A stretch of DNA of 64,000 nucleotides from positions 1 to 64,000 of the forward strand of contig PHBX01000002.1 in the NCBI GenBank assembly GCA_002842045.1, in the 5' to 3' direction. The notes beneath the pieces are model-generated. The model saw only the letters and a list, made by a program, of their open reading frames with translations. It made no database searches and was not told the origin of the DNA. This document shows, piece by piece, positions 1 through 9,766 of this stretch (positions are counted from its first letter, which is position 1; the number at the start of each line of letters is the position of its first letter). Source of the DNA: Chloroflexi bacterium HGW-Chloroflexi-3 (GTDB lineage: Bacteria > Chloroflexota > Anaerolineae > Anaerolineales > Anaerolineaceae). Position numbers and translations under genes: made by a program.

Positions 1-274
1 GTAAACTCGTTTACTCAACCCATCTGCCCATTTCTTATTTGCCGAAAGCAGTTCACTTTTGAATTTGCGTTGAGTTCACTTTTGAAGTTTTCCTAACATA
101 ACCATTTTTGACACAACCATTTTTCGCGTGTGAACAAAACTTGAAAAGATAACCAATGAGATGAGTGGTAAATCATTAGCTTGGGGCAAATATTACAGGA
201 ATTGATCGAAATGATTCCTTCCTAAAAACCGAATGTGATAACATTTAGTAAGTTCTTTTATGTAGATCGTACCT

Positions 275-1357
275 ATGAAAAAACAAAAACTTTCTCTTTT
301 GATTCTAATAATAAGTCTTCTTTTGTCCAGCTGCAATCGAAATGCTGATATGGGTGAGACAAATTTAACCCAACCAGACAATACCGCTTCTCCATATTCT
401 CCTCAAACCAATTCAATGTCAAGTTTATTTCTGAAACCTTGCGCGGTTATCAACATGACGGATATGGAAACATTATTTCAAGAAAGTCCATTGTTTATTA
501 ACGAGGAAAATGGTGGTTGTGTTATCAGAAATCAATGGGATACACGTTCGATCTGGTATTCAGTCTTTTCAGGAGAACAGTCTCTGCCGGCAATGCAATG
601 GCATACCAGGCATTTAATTGCTGGTTGGATTGAAGATGATTACCAGCTAATCGTTGATGAAATTATTAGTAATAAAGCTAATCAATCATTAATTGATCTT
701 CAAGAAGCCAGGTTAGTCGTCTATGAACAATTGGAGTATCGCTGGGAACGATTTTTCACCGTGGGGAACAGTGCATACTGGATATTAAACTCGAGAGCAT
801 TCAAAGGTATCCTGGATGTAGTCGAGGAAGACATCTATTTACAGATTGGGTTCAGTGGATTTTTGGCAGCGCAGGTGCAGACAGAAATTGAAAATCTGGC
901 GAAATCAATTATTGTCCAACTTCCTGAAAAATTTTTTGTAGAATTTGATTTTCCAGAAGAAGTTGGAGAATTAAATTTAGTTGAAAACTTATTAGAAGTT
1001 CCGCAAATTCTGGAAGTTACCAAAACATCACAAGAGATCTTTTTTGGTGACTTATGCGGTAATGAAATGACAACTATTCGAGCTCAAATTGATAATTTCG
1101 AGATGATCGATAATGTGTATCTTGTCTATCGATTAGTGAGTGCCAACGAAACAAACGATAATTGGAAGACGGTGTTTATGAATCAATTAACCCCTTCAAC
1201 ATGGGAAATATCATTGTCTGCTGAAACTTCATTTCTATCCTACCAATTAGTCAACGGTGCTCAAGTGGAGTACAGTATTGCGATTATTTATAATGTCAAT
1301 AATGTGCAGAGAAGTTCGTCATATTCAGATATTTTATTATTGCAATGTAGACAGTAA
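275..1357 (+). CDS. Putative lipoprotein, unknown function
   Basis: Signal peptide MKKQKLSLLILIISLLLSSC with lipobox LSSC; no recognised domain. Confidence 0.6.
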   Translation: MKKQKLSLLILIISLLLSSCNRNADMGETNLTQPDNTASPYSPQTNSMSSLFLKPCAVINMTDMETLFQESPLFINEENGGCVIRNQWDTRSIWYSVFSGEQSLPAMQWHTRHLIAGWIEDDYQLIVDEIISNKANQSLIDLQEARLVVYEQLEYRWERFFTVGNSAYWILNSRAFKGILDVVEEDIYLQIGFSGFLAAQVQTEIENLAKSIIVQLPEKFFVEFDFPEEVGELNLVENLLEVPQILEVTKTSQEIFFGDLCGNEMTTIRAQIDNFEMIDNVYLVYRLVSANETNDNWKTVFMNQLTPSTWEISLSAETSFLSYQLVNGAQVEYSIAIIYNVNNVQRSSSYSDILLLQCRQ

Positions 1358-1392
1358 AAAAAACACCAAACCAATGCGGTCTGGTGTTTTTC
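1355..1392. terminator. Bidirectional intrinsic terminator between convergent genes
   Basis: AAAAACACCAAACC-aatgc-GGTCTGGTGTTTTT hairpin flanked by A and T tracts. Confidence 0.75.
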
Positions 1393-1411
1393 AAAATTTC
1401 TACTATCTAAC

Positions 1412-2383
1412 TTAGTCTTCGTTATTTTCATCTAAAGGACCGATAATGATTTCTATTCTTTCCAAAACATCATCTGTCAATTTTTCCTGTGCTTCAGCTG
1501 CCAGTAAATTCTCATCTAATTGTTCCAAGCGTGTTGCTCCGGTTATCACAGCAGAGATTTCTTTCCGTCGCAATAACCAAGCAATTGCCAATTGCGCAGT
1601 TGTAATCTCTAATTCGTTGGCAAGCGCGGTTAAAGATTTGACTTTTTCGATCTTATCATCCGTAATTCGATCACGAATCCAACTCATGTTATCCAGGGAA
1701 GCTCTTGAACCTTCAGGAATGCCATCATTGTATTTTCCAGTGAGAATACCAAAATAAAGAGGAGACCAGGTTGTTAACCCAATCCCAAATTCTCTACAGA
1801 CTGGTGTTAATTCTTCCTCTACTCTTTTCCGATGGAACATATTATATTGAGGTTGTTCAACGATAGGTGGAATGAGATTGAATTGTCGTGCTAATCCTCT
1901 GGCATGGGTAATTTGGGAGGCTTCCCATTCAGATGTACCCCAATACAAGATTTTTCCTTGTTGAACAAATGTGTTCATTGTGGAGACAACTTCTTCCACG
2001 GGTGTATCGGGGTCATAACGGTGGCAGTAATAAATATCTAAATAATCTACCTCCATCCTTTTTAAGGAAGCATTTAATGACTCCGTCATATGTTTTCGCG
2101 ATAAACCTCGTCCGTTAGGTCCTGGCATTGTTGGCCAAAAGACTTTACTGGAAATTACCAGCGCTTCACGTGGAAGATCTTTTATTGCCTTTCCCATTAC
2201 AATTTCTGCCTGACCATTCGCGTATGCATCTGCATTGTCAAAGAAATTAATGCCTTGATCATAAGCTGCGTGAATCAAATCAGAAGAAATTTTCTCGTCT
2301 ATCTGGCTCCCAATGGTTATCCAGGCACCTAGTGCAATTTCACTGACTTTTAACCCCGATTTACCCAATCTTCTATAATGCAT
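1412..2383 (-). CDS. Aldo/keto reductase family oxidoreductase
   Basis: MHYRRLGKSGLKVSEIALGAW, FFDNADAYANGQAE, TGATRLEQLDENL; AKR/Kv-beta-like. Confidence 0.88.
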   Translation of the reverse strand: MHYRRLGKSGLKVSEIALGAWITIGSQIDEKISSDLIHAAYDQGINFFDNADAYANGQAEIVMGKAIKDLPREALVISSKVFWPTMPGPNGRGLSRKHMTESLNASLKRMEVDYLDIYYCHRYDPDTPVEEVVSTMNTFVQQGKILYWGTSEWEASQITHARGLARQFNLIPPIVEQPQYNMFHRKRVEEELTPVCREFGIGLTTWSPLYFGILTGKYNDGIPEGSRASLDNMSWIRDRITDDKIEKVKSLTALANELEITTAQLAIAWLLRRKEISAVITGATRLEQLDENLLAAEAQEKLTDDVLERIEIIIGPLDENNED

Positions 2384-2393
2384 TCTTCCTCCT

Positions 2394-3728
2394 TTATTTT
2401 TTTACCTCTCCAATCCCAAGTGGTTTCCATTTATCATCATTATTTCGTAAGCGATGTTGACCACCACCACGGTTATGAAGTAAATCAAAACCTTCAGGTT
2501 TAATAAACATTTCTTCACCGTCTAACAATCCAGAAACACCACTTTGTCCAGGTGTGAAACGTTTTGATTTACAGAATGAACAAGTTTTCGGATCATGGAT
2601 CTGGTATTCTACAGGTTCTTCATATGTAGTTATATACCCTTCATAATTTCGTAGAACAATCTTATGATCGGATGCGCTGATTAAATAATTAGGCATTACC
2701 GGGATCTTGCCACCGCCACCAGGTGCATCCACCACATAGGTTGGTACAGCGTACCCCGAAGTGTGTCCACGTAAACCCTCAATGATCTCAATTCCTTTGG
2801 CAACAGGTGTTCTGAAATGACCAGCTCCATCTACCAAATCACACTGATAAAGATAATAAGGACGTACTCTAATCTGTACCAAATCCTGAACCAATCTTCT
2901 TTGGATATGAACACAATCATTTACACCAGCGAGAAGCACTGATTGATTCCCTAATGGAATGCCAACTCTGGATAATTTATCACAGGCAATCTCTAATTCT
3001 TTGCTGATTTCATTCGAGTGATTGACATGAATATTCAACCAGAGGGGATGGTATTTCTGTAATGTATCACATAATTCATCCGTTACCCGTTGAGGCATGA
3101 ATACAGGAACTCTTGACCCAATTCTTATGATTTCAATGTGTGGAATTTCTCTCAGTGATGATAATAATTGTTCCAAAACCTTTGGTGCCAATGTTAACGG
3201 ATCACCACCAGATAAAAGTACATCTCGCACCTGTGGAGTTTTTCGAAGGTATTCGAGTTGCAATTCGAATTCAGATTTAGAAAAAGTTGCGCTGGGGTCT
3301 CCCACAATTCTTGAACGTGTGCAATAACGACAATAAGACGCACATTGAGTTGTAACCAGCATAAGAACTCGATCGGGATAACGGTGAACCAACCCGGGTA
3401 CGGGAGAATGTCGATCTTCTGCCAACGAATCTTCCATCATTCCTGTAAATGGAAGTATTTCACCCGCTGTAGGAATTACCTGTTTTCGAATAGGGTCATC
3501 TTCATCATCTGGATTGATCAGGGACGCATAGTAAGGTGTGATATCAACCCGAAATAGGCCGTCGGTACTTAATGCTTTTTTCTCACTATCGGTAAGATTC
3601 AAGATCTTCTCGAAATCTTCAACAGAATTTAGACGATTTGCCATTTGCCAACGCCAATCATTCCACTTATCATCAGGGACATCTGCGTAAATATGGGCAC
3701 GCTTGCTGGTAAATTTTTTAAGTGTCAT
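2394..3728 (-). CDS. kamA: KamA-family radical SAM aminomutase, probable lysine 2,3-aminomutase
   Basis: Radical SAM motif CASYCRYC; YLYQCDL and VVDAPGGGGKIPVMPNYL with the Asp residues associated with lysine specificity retained. Confidence 0.85.
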   Translation of the reverse strand: MTLKKFTSKRAHIYADVPDDKWNDWRWQMANRLNSVEDFEKILNLTDSEKKALSTDGLFRVDITPYYASLINPDDEDDPIRKQVIPTAGEILPFTGMMEDSLAEDRHSPVPGLVHRYPDRVLMLVTTQCASYCRYCTRSRIVGDPSATFSKSEFELQLEYLRKTPQVRDVLLSGGDPLTLAPKVLEQLLSSLREIPHIEIIRIGSRVPVFMPQRVTDELCDTLQKYHPLWLNIHVNHSNEISKELEIACDKLSRVGIPLGNQSVLLAGVNDCVHIQRRLVQDLVQIRVRPYYLYQCDLVDGAGHFRTPVAKGIEIIEGLRGHTSGYAVPTYVVDAPGGGGKIPVMPNYLISASDHKIVLRNYEGYITTYEEPVEYQIHDPKTCSFCKSKRFTPGQSGVSGLLDGEEMFIKPEGFDLLHNRGGGQHRLRNNDDKWKPLGIGEVKK

Positions 3729-3978
3729 TAAATTTTTTCCTTTTTTGAATAAATTAGATTTCCTGGCAATTTATATTAAATAGGAGGATCATGATCAGTA
3801 CGAAAAAATCCAGCAATGGGATGATTATTGTTAATAATTAACATAATCATATTGTATTGAGATTAGTAGGTGGGGTCAAATAAGTTGCCTATGTTTCAGG
3901 GATTATCAGAATTCTATTAGAAAACCAGATAGTGGCTTGACGATGATTTTTCGACATGATATCATATTTCACGGGTTG

Positions 3979-4005
3979 TTAGCACTCTAAAAGCGAGAGT
4001 GCTAA
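3979..4005 (+). promoter_or_regulatory. CIRCE operator (HrcA binding site)
   Basis: Perfect TTAGCACTC-N9-GAGTGCTAA directly upstream of hrcA. Confidence 0.97.
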
Positions 4006-4016
4006 TTGTGAGAAAA

Positions 4017-5069
4017 ATGGAAGAATTAACAGACCGACAAAAAATTTTATTAACGCTAATTACACACGAGCACATTAATTCAGCGCAGCCGGTAGGATCA
4101 AAAATGCTGGTTGAACGCTACAATGTGGGATTGAGTTCTGCCACTGTGCGAAATGAGATGGCAGAATTAACAGAATTGGGATACTTGAGGCAGCCACATA
4201 CATCGGCAGGTCGTGTGCCAACAGAAAAAGGATATCGATTTTTTGTGGGTCGATTGGTTAATGAAAGGGAAATTCCATTATCAACCCGACGAACAATAAC
4301 CCATCAGTTTTATCAAATGCGAAATGATGTCGAGCAATGGGTAAAATTAGCTGGTTCCATTCTGGCTGATCAATCTAAAGCTGCGTCCTTGATCACTGCA
4401 CCACATCCAACTCTAGCCCGATTAAAACATGTAGAATTTATTGCTACCAGGGGTAGACAAGTTTTGATGGTTTTGGTGCTGATGGGTGGTGAGATCAGAC
4501 AGAGTATTCAGACTCTTAGCGAATATGTAGGTCAGGATAGACTTTCACAGATTGCCAATCAGATCATTGATAATTATCAGGGATTTGACTTAGACAAGAT
4601 AAATCATCACAAAGGTGTAGATAACAATCTTGAGAATGATTTGATCGATTGGGTTATTACTGAGTTACAACGAGCAGACTCCCTGGTTTCAGGTGAACTT
4701 TTCCTGGATGGCATTACCAATGTAATGGCAGAACCAGAATTCAATGATTCCGAAGAAGCAAGAAAAACATTGAAAGTTTTAGGTGAGAGGTCAATGTTGC
4801 AGGATGTGATAGCACGTAGTATTCAGAACGGAGACGAGGGTTCTGTACAGGTTCTGATTGGTGGTGATGGTGCATGGGAAGAATTAAAACATTGTTCCAT
4901 CGTATTGTCCAAATATGGTGCGCCAGGTGTTGCTTTTGGAACCGTTGGTGTCTTAGGCCCTGTCAGAATGCCTTATGGGCAAACGATTTCAGCGGTTCGT
5001 TTTATGTCGGGCATTTTGAGTGATCTGGTTTCCGAAACATTATATGACGATCAATACAAATCATCATAG
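4017..5069 (+). CDS. hrcA: Heat-inducible transcription repressor HrcA
   Basis: MEELTDRQKILLTLITHEHINSAQPVGSKML, SSATVRNEMAELTELGYL, AGRVPTEKGYR; tracked GTG start at 3999 lies inside CIRCE, so ATG 4017 (or GTG 4008) preferred. Confidence 0.95.
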   Translation: MEELTDRQKILLTLITHEHINSAQPVGSKMLVERYNVGLSSATVRNEMAELTELGYLRQPHTSAGRVPTEKGYRFFVGRLVNEREIPLSTRRTITHQFYQMRNDVEQWVKLAGSILADQSKAASLITAPHPTLARLKHVEFIATRGRQVLMVLVLMGGEIRQSIQTLSEYVGQDRLSQIANQIIDNYQGFDLDKINHHKGVDNNLENDLIDWVITELQRADSLVSGELFLDGITNVMAEPEFNDSEEARKTLKVLGERSMLQDVIARSIQNGDEGSVQVLIGGDGAWEELKHCSIVLSKYGAPGVAFGTVGVLGPVRMPYGQTISAVRFMSGILSDLVSETLYDDQYKSS

Positions 5070-5081
5070 AGAGGTGAATGA

Positions 5082-5651
5082 ATGACAAAAAAGAAAAAAA
5101 TTGATGAATCCACAGATGAACAGAAATTGGAAAAAGATGAAGATCAGTTAAAAACTGATGTCTCGCTTGACGATTCTGAAGAGATGAAATCAGACGAGAA
5201 AGAAAACAAAAAATACGAACAAATTTTGGCACAATCTCAGGAATATTTTGAGGGTTGGCAACGAGAACGGGCTGATTTTCAAAATTACAAAAAAAGAATA
5301 GAGAGAGATCAAATTTCTCTTAAAAGTTTCATAACCGCAGAAATCATAAAAAAATATTTAGTTATTATTGATGATTTGGAACTTGCTTTAAAAAACCGAC
5401 CGTCTTCAACAGATTGTCTGGGTTGGGTTGACGGCATCGGTTTGATTTATCAAAAATTAATTTCAATTCTTGAAGGAGAAGGAGTAGAACTTATACCAGT
5501 TGAAGGTGAATTTGACCCCAATATTCATGAAGCAATCTCACAAATTGAACACCCAGAAATTGAAAGTGGAAAAATCGTTGAAGTAATGCGTCAGGGATAT
5601 AAGATTAGTGAACGGGTTATTCGACCAGCGCTGGTAATTATAGCTCGCTAG
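5082..5651 (+). CDS. grpE: Nucleotide exchange factor GrpE
   Basis: Acidic N-terminus, coiled coil, FDPNIHEAISQIEHPEIESGKIVEVMRQGYKISERVIRPALVIIA; position between hrcA and dnaK. Confidence 0.94.
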   Translation: MTKKKKIDESTDEQKLEKDEDQLKTDVSLDDSEEMKSDEKENKKYEQILAQSQEYFEGWQRERADFQNYKKRIERDQISLKSFITAEIIKKYLVIIDDLELALKNRPSSTDCLGWVDGIGLIYQKLISILEGEGVELIPVEGEFDPNIHEAISQIEHPEIESGKIVEVMRQGYKISERVIRPALVIIAR

Positions 5652-5661
5652 GAGGTAAATT

Positions 5662-7569
5662 ATGGGAAAAATAGTTGGTATAGATTTAGGAACAACAAAT
5701 TCAGTCGTTGCAGTCATGCAGGGTGGTGAACCGGTTGTAATTCCTTCCGCTGAAGGCGAAAGATTAGTTCCATCGGTTGTGGCAGTCAATAAAAATCATG
5801 AACGAATTGTGGGTCGATCAGCACGAAACCAGGCAATCGTGAATCCAGAGAATACAATTTTCTCCATTAAACGGTTGATGGGTCGTAAATATGGAGATGC
5901 AGAAACGACTCGAACTGAACAACGGGTTCCTTATAAAATTTCAAAAGCTCCGAATGGAGATGTTCGTGTTTCACTGGATGGAAGAGATTATTCAGCACCT
6001 GAAATTTCCGCAATGATTTTATCAAAATTAAAAGCAGATGCAGAATCCTTTTTGGGAGAACCTGTTACTCAGGCTGTTATAACAGTCCCTGCTTATTTTA
6101 ATGATGCGCAACGAAATGCAACCAAAGACGCTGGCCGAATAGCCGGCCTCGAAGTATTGCGAATCATCAATGAGCCCACTGCATCATCCCTGGCGTATGG
6201 TCTTGATAAAAAGAAAAATGAGATTATCGCTGTTTATGACCTCGGTGGTGGTACTTTCGATATCTCCATTCTTGATGTAGGTGATGGTGTTTTTCAAGTT
6301 AAATCCACCAGTGGAGATACGTTCCTGGGTGGTGATGATTTTGATTTACGTGTGATGGACTGGTTGATTGATGAATTTAAAAAAGATACAGGTATGGATC
6401 TGCGCAATGATCGTCAAGCCTTGCAGCGTCTAAAGGAAGCAGCTGAGAAAGCTAAAATTGAATTATCAACCGTGATGCAAACTGAGATCAATCTCCCATA
6501 TTTAACCGCTGATGCAAGTGGCCCAAAACACATGGTTAAGACATTTACCAGAGCGAAGCTGGAACAATTAACAGAAGATCTTGTCCAACGCTCAATGGAA
6601 CCGGTACGGAAAGCAATGTCTGATGCAGGATTGAGACCAGCTGATATCAGTGAAGTTGTTCTGGTTGGTGGTATGACCAGAATGCCGGCCGTGCAGGAAG
6701 CTGTACGTAAAGAATTCAATAAAGAACCACACAAAGGTGTCAACCCTGATGAGGTGGTTGCAGTTGGTGCTGCTATTCAAGCCGCAGTGTTAGCTGGTGA
6801 TGTAAAGGACATTTTATTATTGGATGTTACACCATTAACCCTATCTGTTGAAACAATGGGAGGTGTTGCTACTCCAATTATTGAAAGAAATACAACCATT
6901 CCTGCTCGGAAGAGTCAGATTTTCTCGACAGCTGCCGATAGTCAGACTTCAGTAGAAATTCATGTTCTGCAGGGTGAACGTCCCATGGCAACCGACAATA
7001 AATCATTGGGGAAATTTGTCCTGGATGGGATTCCACCAGCTCCGCGAGGAGTACCTCAAATTGAGGTTACGTTCGATATCAATGCAAATGGTATTCTGAA
7101 TGTTAATGCTGTTGACAAAGCGACCAATCGATCACAAAATATTACGATCACAGCTTCATCAGGTTTGAATGATGCAGAAGTTGAAAAAATGCGCAAAGAA
7201 GCCGAAATGCATGCAGAAGAAGATAAAAGACGCAAGCAGTTGGTAGAAGCCCGTAATCATGCTGATAATTTGATTTATCAGACAGAAAAAATGCTTCGAG
7301 AAAATGCTGACAAGATTGATAGCGAGAAAAAGCAACAAATTGATACCAAGATTTCGGATTTACGCAGTAAAGTTACCGGTGATGATGTAGAAGGTATTCA
7401 AAAGTTGATTCAGGAAGTGGAAGAATTAATCCAACAAGTTGGTGCCAGTATGTATCAACAGCCTGGTGGCGAAGCTGGTCAGGCAGGTCCTCAAACAGGA
7501 TCTGAGCAAGGTGGAGATTCACAACCTGGAAATGATGATGTTGTGGACGGTGAATTCAAGAGTGTCTAA
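5662..7569 (+). CDS. dnaK: Chaperone DnaK (Hsp70)
   Basis: [50 protein letters not shown]. Confidence 0.99.
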   Translation: MGKIVGIDLGTTNSVVAVMQGGEPVVIPSAEGERLVPSVVAVNKNHERIVGRSARNQAIVNPENTIFSIKRLMGRKYGDAETTRTEQRVPYKISKAPNGDVRVSLDGRDYSAPEISAMILSKLKADAESFLGEPVTQAVITVPAYFNDAQRNATKDAGRIAGLEVLRIINEPTASSLAYGLDKKKNEIIAVYDLGGGTFDISILDVGDGVFQVKSTSGDTFLGGDDFDLRVMDWLIDEFKKDTGMDLRNDRQALQRLKEAAEKAKIELSTVMQTEINLPYLTADASGPKHMVKTFTRAKLEQLTEDLVQRSMEPVRKAMSDAGLRPADISEVVLVGGMTRMPAVQEAVRKEFNKEPHKGVNPDEVVAVGAAIQAAVLAGDVKDILLLDVTPLTLSVETMGGVATPIIERNTTIPARKSQIFSTAADSQTSVEIHVLQGERPMATDNKSLGKFVLDGIPPAPRGVPQIEVTFDINANGILNVNAVDKATNRSQNITITASSGLNDAEVEKMRKEAEMHAEEDKRRKQLVEARNHADNLIYQTEKMLRENADKIDSEKKQQIDTKISDLRSKVTGDDVEGIQKLIQEVEELIQQVGASMYQQPGGEAGQAGPQTGSEQGGDSQPGNDDVVDGEFKSV

Positions 7570-7581
7570 TTTTTGTATTGA

Positions 7582-7619
7582 CTTGAGTGCAGGGATTGAT
7601 GACTTTCCCTGCATTCAAG
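7582..7619. other. RNA hairpin 1 in dnaK-dnaJ intergenic region
   Basis: CTTGAGTGCAGGGA / TCCCTGCATTCAAG, 14-bp stem with one G-U pair; no following U-tract. Confidence 0.6.
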
Positions 7620-7651
7620 CAACATTATTAATCTCAGCTTTGTAACACGCT

Positions 7652-7684
7652 TACCGGTAGCATTTGCTTCCGGTATGAATTTTT
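7652..7684 (+). terminator. Hairpin 2 in dnaK-dnaJ intergenic region, possible (partial) terminator
   Basis: TACCGGTAGCA-tt-TGCTTCCGGTA followed by tgaattttta. Confidence 0.5.
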
Positions 7685-7725
7685 ATGCTATTATTGTGAA
7701 GTTATTTTTTATTTTGTAGGTGAAC

Positions 7726-8844
7726 ATGGCACAAAGAGATTATTATGAAGTGTTAAGTATCAACCGTAATGCCAGTGCGGAAGAGATTAAAAATTCGTTC
7801 AGAAATCTGGCGAGAAAATATCATCCGGATGTCAGTAAAGAACTGGATGCTGAAGAAAAGTTTAAAGAAATCAATGAAGCTTATGCTGTTTTGTCCGATA
7901 GTGATAAAAGAGCAGCATATGATCGTTATGGTCATGCAGGTGTAAATGGGATGGGTGGAATGCCTGATTTCACAACGATTGATTTTTCAGATATTTTTGA
8001 AGAATTCTTTGGTTTTGGTGGAATGGGCGGTGGTTCAAGACGGAAAAATGCCCCTCGCCGGGGTGCTGATCTATCTTATGCTGTTACCCTAGAATTTGAA
8101 GAAGCTGTTTTTGGTGTAGACAAGGAAATTGAAATCACCAGAGATGAAACCTGCACCACTTGCCACGGTACTGGTGCAGAACCTGGAACCAGTCCGGTCT
8201 CCTGTACCAATTGTGGAGGAAGAGGTGAAGTTCGTCAGGTAAGACAGACTTTTCTGGGTTCAATGGTTCAGGTTGCTGCCTGTCCGACCTGTCAGGGGAA
8301 AGGAACTGTTATCCAATCTCCATGTAAAGTGTGCCGGGGGGGTGGTCTGGAGCGAAAAACCACAAAGAAATTAGTTCATATTCCTGCTGGTGTTGACAAT
8401 GGGACACAAATTCGTCTGGCAGGTGAAGGACAACCGGGTTTAAATGGTGGACCGGTTGGGAATTTATACCTGGAGATTCGTGTCAGACCTCATAAATTCT
8501 TTAGAAGACATCAAGAAGATATCCAGTTAGATTTAAATATCAACATTGCACAGGCAACTTTAGGAGCTGAGATTGAAGTACCCACATTGGACGGCAATGT
8601 AAAACTCATCATTCCATCAGGAACACAACCTGGAAGAATATTCAAGCTAAAAGGACATGGGGTTCCCCATTTACGCAGTAGTGGACGTGGAGATCAACTG
8701 GTGATCATCGGTGTTGATATACCCACTCAAGTAAGCCAGGAACAAAGAGAGTTATTTGAAAAATTAGCTGATACACTTGGAACAGAAGTACTACCTCAGG
8801 AAAAAGGGTTCTTTGATCGATTGAAAGAGGTTTTGAGTGGCTGA
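7726..8844 (+). CDS. dnaJ: Chaperone DnaJ
   Basis: J domain with HPD; four CxxCxGxG-type zinc repeats; ATG 7726 preferred over tracked GTG 7720. Confidence 0.98.
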   Translation: MAQRDYYEVLSINRNASAEEIKNSFRNLARKYHPDVSKELDAEEKFKEINEAYAVLSDSDKRAAYDRYGHAGVNGMGGMPDFTTIDFSDIFEEFFGFGGMGGGSRRKNAPRRGADLSYAVTLEFEEAVFGVDKEIEITRDETCTTCHGTGAEPGTSPVSCTNCGGRGEVRQVRQTFLGSMVQVAACPTCQGKGTVIQSPCKVCRGGGLERKTTKKLVHIPAGVDNGTQIRLAGEGQPGLNGGPVGNLYLEIRVRPHKFFRRHQEDIQLDLNINIAQATLGAEIEVPTLDGNVKLIIPSGTQPGRIFKLKGHGVPHLRSSGRGDQLVIIGVDIPTQVSQEQRELFEKLADTLGTEVLPQEKGFFDRLKEVLSG

Positions 8845-9766
8845 GGATATTCACTGGTTAGAGGTACGAGTAACATGTGATGGTGAAACCGCTGAAGTTG
8901 TTAGTGAGGTGCTTTCGAGATATATCACGAATGGTGTTGTAACAGAGACCGACGCGAAATATGATGAAGCCGAAGAGGTCCTGATTGAAACTGGTGATAT
9001 TCGGGTATTTGGTTATCTGGCCTATGATGACAAAACCGATGAAATATGCAAGAAAATTGAAGAAGCATTGTGGCACCTCAACATGATTCGCCCAATTCCA
9101 AATCCAACTTATAAAATTATTTTGGATCAGAATTGGATGGAAAGTTGGAAAAAATATTATAAACCCATAAAAATTGGTGAAAAATTATTAATTCTTCCTT
9201 CCTGGCTTGACCAACCTGAGGAGGATATAAACCGTATCAATGTAAAAATTGATCCTTCCATGGCTTTCGGCACTGGAACCCATCCGACAACCCAGATGTG
9301 TATGGCTTTATCAGAAGAATTCTGTCAACCTGGTATGGAGGTCTTTGATGTGGGATGTGGATCTGGCATTTTGTCCGTAGCAGCAATCAAATTAGGAGCA
9401 AAAAAAGCTTTAGGTGTTGATTTGGATTATGCTTCCGTTGTTGCCGCTAAAAACACTGCTGAATTAAATAATGTAAGTGAAAAAATGGAAGTAGGTTTGG
9501 GATCGGTTACAGAAATTAATAAAGGTGAATTTTCATTCCAAAACGCTGACCTGGTTTTAACCAATATATTAGCTCCTATCATTCTGCGATTGTTTACGAA
9601 TGGTTTATCAAAACTGGTGAAAGACAATGGATATCTAATACTTTCTGGCATTCTTGATTACCAATCAGATGAAGTGGTTCAAAAAGCCAGAGATGAGGGA
9701 TTCCAACTCATTAAAAAAGATATGATCAATGATTGGGTTGGATTGGCTTTTCAAAAATTGCCTTGA
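8837..9766 (+). CDS. prmA: Ribosomal protein L11 methyltransferase PrmA
   Basis: FGTGTHPTTQMCMALSEE, VFDVGCGSGILSVAAIKLGAKKALGVDLD; overlaps dnaJ. Confidence 0.93.
   Translation: MAEDIHWLEVRVTCDGETAEVVSEVLSRYITNGVVTETDAKYDEAEEVLIETGDIRVFGYLAYDDKTDEICKKIEEALWHLNMIRPIPNPTYKIILDQNWMESWKKYYKPIKIGEKLLILPSWLDQPEEDINRINVKIDPSMAFGTGTHPTTQMCMALSEEFCQPGMEVFDVGCGSGILSVAAIKLGAKKALGVDLDYASVVAAKNTAELNNVSEKMEVGLGSVTEINKGEFSFQNADLVLTNILAPIILRLFTNGLSKLVKDNGYLILSGILDYQSDEVVQKARDEGFQLIKKDMINDWVGLAFQKLP

Noticed and set aside
50-124. CRISPR array
   Set aside because: Only two copies of each short repeat, spacers about 9 nt and 5 nt; no cas genes in the window.
2394-3728. EpmB or glutamate 2,3-aminomutase for the KamA-family gene
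   Set aside because: Length (444 aa), C-terminal region and both lysine-binding Asp motifs fit lysine 2,3-aminomutase better; no efp/epmA neighbour.
6414-6780. Minus-strand ORFs inside dnaK
   Set aside because: Shadow ORFs opposite a highly conserved CDS; no domains or start signals.
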